DNA of 64,000 nucleotides, taken from Caballeronia arationis (GTDB lineage: Bacteria; Pseudomonadota; Gammaproteobacteria; Burkholderiales; Burkholderiaceae). This document shows, one piece after another, positions 58,640 to 64,000 of the stretch; position 1 is the first letter of the stretch, and every line of letters starts with the position of its first letter. Where the stretch lies: assembly GCF_001544975.2 (NCBI RefSeq), contig NZ_FCOG02000018.1, positions 69,094 through 133,093 of the forward strand. Direction: 5' to 3'. The position numbers and the translations under genes are program-made. The notes beneath the pieces were generated by a model, which searched no databases, had not been told where the DNA came from, and saw only the letters and a list, made by a program, of their open reading frames with translations.

Positions 58640-60738
58640 CGCTACCGTCCGCGCGAGACTGGCTGTTTTCGCTGAAGACCTTCACCGCCTCGATGCTGGC
58701 GCTCTACATCGCGCTCCGGCTCGAACTGCCGCGTCCCTACTGGGCGATGGCGACGGTCTACATCGTGTCGAATCCGTTCGTCGGCGCGACGCGTTCGAAG
58801 GCGCTCTACCGCGCGCTCGGCACGATGCTCGGCGCCTCGGCGGCGGTGCTCTTCGTGCCGCCATTCGTGGAGTCGCCGTATCTGTTCAGCTTCGTCGTCG
58901 CGCTGTGGACGGGCACGCTGCTCTATCTCGCCATTTCCGACCGCACCGCGCGGAGCTACGTCTTCATGCTCGCGGGCTACACATTGCCGCTGATCGCGTT
59001 GCCCGCCGTGACGAACCCGGCCGGCATCTTCGACCTCGCTATCACGCGGACCGAGGAGATCCTGCTCGGCATCGTCTGCGCGAGCGTCGTCGGCGGAGCG
59101 GTGTTTCCGAGCCGGCTGGCGCCAGCGCTCGTCGTGCGCACCGACGCCTGGTTCCGCGACGCCGCGTTCTACGTCAAGGAAACGCTCTCCGGGCGCATCG
59201 CGGGTCAGCCGATCTCCGCGGCGCGCCAGCGGCTCGCCGCGACCGTCAACCAGCTCGAATTCCTGCTGAGCCAGCTCGCCTACGATCACACGCGCCCAGA
59301 CATCCTCGCGCGCGCGCATGCGCTGCGCGGGCGCATGCAGTTGCTACTGCCGATCGTCTCGGCGCTCGCCGATCCGCTGATCGCGCTGCTCGGCGGCGCC
59401 AAGGCGCGCCCGGCGGGGCTGGAGGCGCTGCTCGCCGATGTCGTCAAATGGTTCGATGAGCCGCTCTCCGAAAACGACGCCGCCGAGCGCGAAGCCGACC
59501 GTCTGCGCGAGCGCATCGCCGCGCTCGAACCGGCGGCGGCCGAACTCGCGGCCTGGGAAGGCGCGCTCATGTCGAACGCGTTGTGGCGCCTGAAGCAACT
59601 CGTCGATGTCTGGCAGGACTGCCGCGCGCTGCGCCTTCTGATCGCGCGCGAGAAAGGCGCATGGCGGCCGCGCTTCAAGCACTGGCGGCTCGGCGGCTCG
59701 GCGCGCTATTTCGATCGCGGCATGCTGCTGTTCTCGGCCGGTTCGGCGGTGGCGGCGATCTTCGTCGCGTCGAGCCTGTGGATCAGTTCCGGCTGGAACG
59801 ACGGCGCCGCCGCCGTATCGCTCGCGGCGGTCGCGTGCTGCTTTTTCGCCGCGCTCGACGAACCCGCGCCGCAGATCTTCGCGTTCTTCGTCTGGACCTG
59901 CGCGAGCGTGGTGCTCGCCGGCCTTTACCTCTTCGTGATCCTGCCGAACGTGCACGATTTCGCGATGCTCGTCGTGATGTTCTCGGTGCCGTTCCTGATC
60001 GTCGGCACGCTGATCCCGCGCCCGCAGTTCAATCTCGCGACGATGCTCGTCGCCGTCAACACGGCCTCGTTCATCAGCATCCAGAGCGCCTACGAGGCCA
60101 ATTTCCTGACCTTCCTGAACAGCAATCTGGCAGGGCCGGCGGGCCTGCTCTTCGCGTTCATCTGGACGCGCGTGACGCGCCCGTTCGGCGCCGAGCTTGC
60201 GGCGGCGCGCCTGATGCGATCGAGCTGGCAGGACGTCGTGCTGAGCACGGCGACGCCGCCCGACGGCGACCAGCGCAATCTCGCCGCGCGCATGCTCGAC
60301 CGCCTGATGCAGCTGATCCCGCGCCTCGCCGCCACCGACGACCATCGCCATCCGTCGATCGAGAGCTTTCGCGATCTGCGCGTCGCTTTCAACGCGCTGG
60401 ATCTCACGCGCGTGCGGCGCCGCGCGGGCGAGGACGTGAGCGCCTCGATCGATACGGTGCTCGACGGCGTGCGCGATCACTACAACCGCTGCGTCGCGCG
60501 CCGCGAGCGCCAGCCGGTCCCGGCGAGCCTGCAAGCGGCCATCGATGCGGCGCTCGCGCGCGTGTCGATGGCGAGCGGCACTGAAACGGCGGCGGAAACG
60601 CAACCGGGCGCGCAGGCCGCCTCGCTACCCGCGCGCCCGTTGCGCGACGCGCTGCACGCGCTCGTCGGCATCCGGCTGTCGCTTTTTCCGCAGACGAGCG
60701 GCGTGAGCGGTCCTGCGCAGCCGGAGGCTTGGGCATGA
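58636..60738 (+). CDS. FUSC/AaeB-family efflux membrane protein
   Basis: A 700-residue inner-membrane protein of the fusaric acid resistance/AaeB family. Two clusters of about six helices (roughly 10-150 and 355-520) flank a large cytoplasmic helical region, and a C-terminal cytoplasmic domain follows. LPRPYWAMATVYIVSNPFVGATRSKALYRALGT is the family start. With the DUF1656 protein, the HlyD-type adaptor and the outer-membrane factor downstream it forms a tripartite pump for aromatic carboxylates or fusaric acid-like compounds. Its ATG at 58636 overlaps the marR stop, so translation is coupled. Confidence 0.9.
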   Translation: MTLPSARDWLFSLKTFTASMLALYIALRLELPRPYWAMATVYIVSNPFVGATRSKALYRALGTMLGASAAVLFVPPFVESPYLFSFVVALWTGTLLYLAISDRTARSYVFMLAGYTLPLIALPAVTNPAGIFDLAITRTEEILLGIVCASVVGGAVFPSRLAPALVVRTDAWFRDAAFYVKETLSGRIAGQPISAARQRLAATVNQLEFLLSQLAYDHTRPDILARAHALRGRMQLLLPIVSALADPLIALLGGAKARPAGLEALLADVVKWFDEPLSENDAAEREADRLRERIAALEPAAAELAAWEGALMSNALWRLKQLVDVWQDCRALRLLIAREKGAWRPRFKHWRLGGSARYFDRGMLLFSAGSAVAAIFVASSLWISSGWNDGAAAVSLAAVACCFFAALDEPAPQIFAFFVWTCASVVLAGLYLFVILPNVHDFAMLVVMFSVPFLIVGTLIPRPQFNLATMLVAVNTASFISIQSAYEANFLTFLNSNLAGPAGLLFAFIWTRVTRPFGAELAAARLMRSSWQDVVLSTATPPDGDQRNLAARMLDRLMQLIPRLAATDDHRHPSIESFRDLRVAFNALDLTRVRRRAGEDVSASIDTVLDGVRDHYNRCVARRERQPVPASLQAAIDAALARVSMASGTETAAETQPGAQAASLPARPLRDALHALVGIRLSLFPQTSGVSGPAQPEAWA

Positions 60739-60772
60739 CGCTCCTTCACCTTACCCGCGTGGAGTCCGTCCG

Positions 60773-60982
60773 ATGATCGGCGAAATCGACATCTTCGGCG
60801 TCTTCGTGCCGGCCATTCTCGTGCTGATGCTCGTTGCGTATCTGGTCAATCTCGCGATCCGCACGGTGCTCGCGCGCGTCGGCTTCTATCGCTTCGTCTG
60901 GCACCGGTCGATTTTCGATCTGGGCATTTATGTGCTCGTGCTCGGTGCTGTCGTCGTTCTTTCCCATCGGTTCATGTCGTGA
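60773..60982 (+). CDS. DUF1656 (AaeX-like) small membrane protein
   Basis: A 69-residue inner-membrane protein with two hydrophobic helices (about 9-30 and 49-64). IGEIDIFGVFVPAILVLML is the typical start of the DUF1656/AaeX family, nearly always found between an AaeB-type permease and an AaeA-type adaptor. Its TGA overlaps the GTG start of the adaptor gene. The molecular role of this subunit is unknown. Confidence 0.88.
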   Translation: MIGEIDIFGVFVPAILVLMLVAYLVNLAIRTVLARVGFYRFVWHRSIFDLGIYVLVLGAVVVLSHRFMS

Positions 60983-61962
60983 AAAAAACCTGGTTCTCCG
61001 TTGGACAGATTCTCCTGACGCTCGTCGTCGTGGTCGTCGCGTGCTTCGTGCTGTGGCGCCTCGTCGGCTACTACATGTTCTCGCCCTGGACCCGCGACGG
61101 CCACGTGCGCGCCGATGTCGTGCAGGTCGCGCCGGACGTCGGCGGGCTGATCGTGCAGGTCGATGTCGCCGACAACCAGCCGGTCAAACAAGGCCAGACG
61201 CTCTTCGTGATCGATCAGGCGCGCTACGCGCTCACGCTGCGGCAGGCGCAGGCGACCGCGCAGCAGCGCCGCGCGACGCTCGACCAGGCTCGCCGCGAGG
61301 ACGCGCGCAACCGCGCGCTCGGCGATCTCGTCGCGCGCGAGGCAGCGGAGGAAACGCGCTCGCGCGTGCAGCAGGCCGAAGCCGCGCTCGCCGACGCCGA
61401 AGTCGCCATCGACACTGCGCGCCTGAATCTAGCGCGCACGGTGATCGTGAGCCCGGTCGACGGCTATCTGAACGACCGCGCGCCGCGCACCGGCGAATAC
61501 GTGGCGGCGAGCCGGCCGGTGCTGTCGGTCGTCGACATGCACTCGTTTCGCGTCGACGGCTATTTCGAGGAGACGAAGCTGCGCGGCATCGACATCGGCC
61601 AGCCGGTCGACATCGAGGTCATGGGCGAGCCGGGCGTGCTGCGCGGTCACGTGCAGAGCATCGCGGCGGGTATCGAGGACCGCGACCGCACGCAGGGCAC
61701 GAACCTCTTGCCGAACGTGAACCCTGCGTTCAGCTGGGTGCGGCTCGCGCAGCGGATTCCGGTGCGCATCGCGCTCGACGAAGTGCCCGCCGACTTCCGG
61801 ATGATCGCCGGGCGCACCGCGACGGTGTCGGTGCGCGGGCTCGCGCCGTCGCTCGGGGCGGAGCGGGCGGCCTCCAATGTGCCGATTGCTTCGGCGGCTT
61901 CCGAAGCTTCGATGGTTCCGGCCGCATCGGCTGCGCAACCGTCGTCGGAAATCAAGCGATGA
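60979..61962 (+). CDS. HlyD/AaeA-type membrane fusion protein
   Basis: A 327-residue periplasmic adaptor anchored by one N-terminal helix (8-32). The lipoyl-like half motifs TRDGHVRADVVQVAPDVGGLIVQV and DNQPVKQGQTLFVID and the beta-barrel strand VVDMHSFRVDGYFEET are typical of AaeA. The hairpin in between (about 75-145) is alpha-helical and Arg/Ala-rich. It links the FUSC pump to the outer-membrane factor. The GTG start overlaps the upstream stop (GTGA). Its last 40 residues are a low-complexity Ala/Ser tail. Confidence 0.92.
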   Translation: MKKTWFSVGQILLTLVVVVVACFVLWRLVGYYMFSPWTRDGHVRADVVQVAPDVGGLIVQVDVADNQPVKQGQTLFVIDQARYALTLRQAQATAQQRRATLDQARREDARNRALGDLVAREAAEETRSRVQQAEAALADAEVAIDTARLNLARTVIVSPVDGYLNDRAPRTGEYVAASRPVLSVVDMHSFRVDGYFEETKLRGIDIGQPVDIEVMGEPGVLRGHVQSIAAGIEDRDRTQGTNLLPNVNPAFSWVRLAQRIPVRIALDEVPADFRMIAGRTATVSVRGLAPSLGAERAASNVPIASAASEASMVPAASAAQPSSEIKR

Positions 61963-63419
61963 AGACGCCGCGCGCTTTCACCCTTGCGCTCCTGCCGGCC
62001 GTCTGCGCGCTCGCCGCGTGCATCACGGTAGGACCGGACTATTCGCTGCCCAGCGACGCCGTGGTCAACGCGCCGCTCGCGGACGCGCCGCTCGACGGCG
62101 CGGGTGACGCGGTCGTCGCCCATCAGGCGGTGCCGCAATACTGGTGGCGCCTCTACGACGATCCGGCCCTCGACGGCCTCGTGCAGGACGCGCTGAAATC
62201 GAACACCGACCTGCGCGTCGCGGCGGCGAACCTCGCGCGTTCGCGCGAAGCGCTCGGCGTCGCAGAGGCGCAGGGCGGCTTCTCGGGCAAGGCCGACGCG
62301 GCCGTCAAACGCGCGCAGGAATCGGGCGAGCAATTCCTGGTCTTCGAAAAACTGCCCGTCGTCAACGAAGGCGACATCGGCATCAGCGTTTCGTACGAAC
62401 TCGACCTCTTCGGCACGCTCCGGCGCGGCGTCGAAGCAGCCGGCGCCGACACCGAAGCCGTGCAGGCCGCCGGCGACCTCGCGCGCATCACGGTGGTCGC
62501 GGACGTCGTGCGCGCGTATGTCGAGAACTGCTCAGCCGCCGAGGAACTGGCGATCGCGCAGCAGTCGCTCGCGCTGCAAAAGCAGCGCGTCGTGCTCACG
62601 CGCCGGCTGCGCGACGCCGGCCGCGGCAACACGCCCGACGTCACGCGCGGCCAGACGCAGGTCGAAACCCTCAACGCCGACATTCCGCGCTATCGGGCAC
62701 GCCGCCGCATCGCCCAATACCGCCTCGCGATGCTGCTCGCGCGTGCGCCCTCCGACTTGCCGAAGGCGGTGCTCGCGTGTCACGAGACGCCGCGCATCAG
62801 GAACCCCTTGCCGGTCGGCGACGGCGCCGCGCTCCTCAAGCGCCGCCCCGACGTGCGCGAGGCCGAGCGGCGCCTCGCGGCCTCGACGGCGCGCATCGGC
62901 GTCGCGACCGGCGCGCTCTATCCGACCGTCGCGATCGGCGCTTCGGTCGGGGTGACCGGCATCGCGGCCGATCTCGGCAAGCCGGAAACGCAGCGCTGGG
63001 GGTTCGGTCCGCTGATCAGCTGGACGTTCCCCGCGAACGGCGCGCGCGGCCGCGTGCGCGAGGCGCGGGCCGGCGCGGACGTCGCGCTCGCCCGCTTCGA
63101 CGGCGTCGTGCTCAACGCGCTGCGCGAAACGCAGACGAGCCTCGCGACCTACGCCGCCGACTACGAGCGCATGGAGTCGCTGCACGCGGCGCAGAAATCG
63201 GCGGCACAATCCGCAAGCGAGACGCACCGCTTCTATATCGCGGGACGCGAGTCCTTCATCGCCGACCTCGACGCGACGCGCACTCTCACCACGACCAATT
63301 CGCAGCTCGCGGCAGCGGAAGGCCAGGTCGCGCTCGATCAGGTCAACCTGTTCCGCGCGCTCGGCGGCGGCTGGGAAACACCAGTGGCGAACGGTCGTCC
63401 GGAAATGGCGAAGAAATAG
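61959..63419 (+). CDS. Outer-membrane efflux lipoprotein (NodT/OprM family)
   Basis: A 486-residue TolC-like outer-membrane factor. A lipoprotein signal ends in LAAC (Cys20), and the family's GPDYSLPS start follows. Two outer-membrane efflux repeats are visible, each with helical hairpins (for example DLRVAAANLARSREALGVAEA and RPDVREAERRLAASTARIG). The start ATG overlaps the adaptor stop (ATGA), so all four pump genes and marR form a tightly coupled operon. It would carry the exported aromatic acid or drug across the outer membrane. Confidence 0.92.
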   Translation: MKTPRAFTLALLPAVCALAACITVGPDYSLPSDAVVNAPLADAPLDGAGDAVVAHQAVPQYWWRLYDDPALDGLVQDALKSNTDLRVAAANLARSREALGVAEAQGGFSGKADAAVKRAQESGEQFLVFEKLPVVNEGDIGISVSYELDLFGTLRRGVEAAGADTEAVQAAGDLARITVVADVVRAYVENCSAAEELAIAQQSLALQKQRVVLTRRLRDAGRGNTPDVTRGQTQVETLNADIPRYRARRRIAQYRLAMLLARAPSDLPKAVLACHETPRIRNPLPVGDGAALLKRRPDVREAERRLAASTARIGVATGALYPTVAIGASVGVTGIAADLGKPETQRWGFGPLISWTFPANGARGRVREARAGADVALARFDGVVLNALRETQTSLATYAADYERMESLHAAQKSAAQSASETHRFYIAGRESFIADLDATRTLTTTNSQLAAAEGQVALDQVNLFRALGGGWETPVANGRPEMAKK

Positions 63420-63599
63420 GCGGAATCCAGGGTCGCTGAAGAATCTGTCAACTTTTGTGTACAGTCACGCGTTGATGGAACGTCGTGTTATCGAAATGAA
63501 TGGCGCGAAAGCGTGTCACGACAGCACAGCACAACGGCCGGACGTGCCGCGCGTGTTTCGTATCCGAAGGCCCTACCCGCTCAATAAAAGGAGTTTCAG

Positions 63600-63881
63600 A
63601 TGAAACAAACGAACAAGTTGGCAGTAGTCGGCATGCTGGCATTTGCACTCTCGGCACCGGTATTCGCGCAGGGCGCGGGCGGCGGCGGCTCGAACTCGGA
63701 TGGCGGCAAAGCCGAAGGCCCCGATTCGGGCATGACAGCATCGGGCCCGCACACGACGCACAAGAAGGGCACCGGCGGCACGACGCTGCATCAACAGAAC
63801 AAGGCGACGCACCTGAAGGGTGCGTCGGCGGCGAAGGCGGCATCGGCGCTCGGCACCAACGACAAGGGCCAGCCGCAGTAA
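63600..63881 (+). CDS. Small secreted Gly/Ser/Lys-rich protein
   Basis: A 93-residue protein with a clean Sec signal peptide (MKQTNKLAVVGMLAFALSAP then VFAQ-G). The mature part has a Gly-rich stretch (GAGGGGSNSDGG), then polar Thr/His/Lys-rich and Ala/Lys-rich segments, and is probably disordered. AAAAGGAG lies seven bases before the ATG. No family or function is recognised. A hairpin follows about 20 bases after the stop (AGCCCGGCC pairing with GGCTGGGCT at 63904-63929), a weak terminator candidate. Confidence 0.72.
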   Translation: MKQTNKLAVVGMLAFALSAPVFAQGAGGGGSNSDGGKAEGPDSGMTASGPHTTHKKGTGGTTLHQQNKATHLKGASAAKAASALGTNDKGQPQ

Positions 63882-63946
63882 GCGGCGTCTCGCTGCATGA
63901 AAAGCCCGGCCACACGAACGGCTGGGCTAATGAGATGGTCACCCCC

Positions 63947-63980
63947 ACCCTACACGCGGGTTACGCTGTAGGGTGTTTTC
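63947..63980 (+). terminator. Hairpin with T-run near right edge
   Basis: CACCCTACA and TGTAGGGTG form a perfect nine-base stem followed by TTTTCC. It can act as a terminator. Because GGAGAGG and ATCAT follow at the very end of the window, it may instead be in the leader of a gene whose start codon lies at the edge (an ATG beginning at 63999 if the next base is G). Confidence 0.55.
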
Positions 63981-64000
63981 CTTTCTGGAGAGGCCATCAT

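Noticed and set aside
1..64000. CRISPR arrays, tRNA/rRNA genes, insertion sequences, prophage
   Set aside because: I found no regular repeat-spacer pattern, no tRNA-like cloverleaf or CCA end, no transposase or integrase and no phage structural gene. Short tRNA-like folds could be missed by eye.

Overview
The window looks like a chromosome or chromid segment from a GC-rich betaproteobacterium of the Burkholderia group (Paraburkholderia or Caballeronia type). This rests on strongly GC-biased third codon positions, Burkholderia-like proteins (DUF3597, PHB-depolymerase-like esterase, ProQ/FinO protein, ArsH, AaeAB-type efflux) and many sugar-acid catabolic genes paired with LysR/GntR regulators. 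I see no tRNA, rRNA, CRISPR array or intact insertion sequence. The only mobile or secretion-system trace is a decayed VgrG-PAAR remnant at about 20.3-20.7 kb.

Layout. 0-10 kb: phospholipase D-like lipoprotein, repeat-containing small protein, secreted PHB-depolymerase-like esterase, membrane diguanylate cyclase, ChrA-type transporter, ProQ/FinO RNA chaperone, and a LysR regulator divergent from a pyridoxal reductase (pdxI). 9.6-12 kb: arsR-arsH facing an EamA transporter with a very His-rich tail, across a likely ArsR operator. 12-14.4 kb: small membrane protein, HAD phosphatase, DUF3597 protein and a small secreted protein.

14.4-27 kb is a D-galacturonate/galactarate island. It holds a Tat-lipoprotein GH28 pectinase, hexuronate MFS, uronate dehydrogenase, HpaI-type ketodeoxyglucarate aldolase, galactarate dehydratase, kdgD, a galactarate/glucarate-type MFS, a FadR-type GntR regulator and tartronate semialdehyde reductase. 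Pectin would be cut to galacturonate, oxidised to galactarate and dehydrated to 5-keto-4-deoxyglucarate. That intermediate can then go through KdgD (to 2-oxoglutarate semialdehyde) or through aldolase plus GarR (to pyruvate and glycerate). A recurring GTTGTAnGA motif at three promoters is probably the operator of the local regulator.

27-41 kb: a DHA2 exporter and DUF899 protein; a sugar-acid operon (rhamnonate-dehydratase-like enolase, MFS, PdxA2, amidohydrolase lactonase) divergent from a LysR gene, with a second MFS whose promoter carries a near-copy of the same 57-bp control element; nadE; a LivK-type binding protein followed by trans-3-hydroxy-L-proline dehydratase; and an orphan sugar-binding protein.

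41-47 kb is the most distinctive part. A PQQ alcohol dehydrogenase carries the Asp-x-Asp signature of lanthanide-dependent enzymes. It is followed by a single protein fusing a XoxJ-like periplasmic binding domain to a XoxG-like cytochrome c. Next come an isolated pqqA gene on the other strand and an AcoR-type sigma-54 activator. Both pqqA and the dehydrogenase have well-spaced -24/-12 promoters with upstream GCAACA-containing repeats, so the segment reads as one sigma-54 regulon for periplasmic alcohol oxidation.

47-64 kb: transglutaminase-like protease, LysE exporter, YceH, NYN-LOTUS protein, release factor 3, amino-acid binding protein, MarC, an XRE-cupin regulator with a GNAT enzyme, a MetX-like secreted hydrolase, a methyltransferase pseudogene with three lesions, a MarR-controlled tripartite aromatic-acid/fusaric-acid-type efflux operon, and a small secreted protein.
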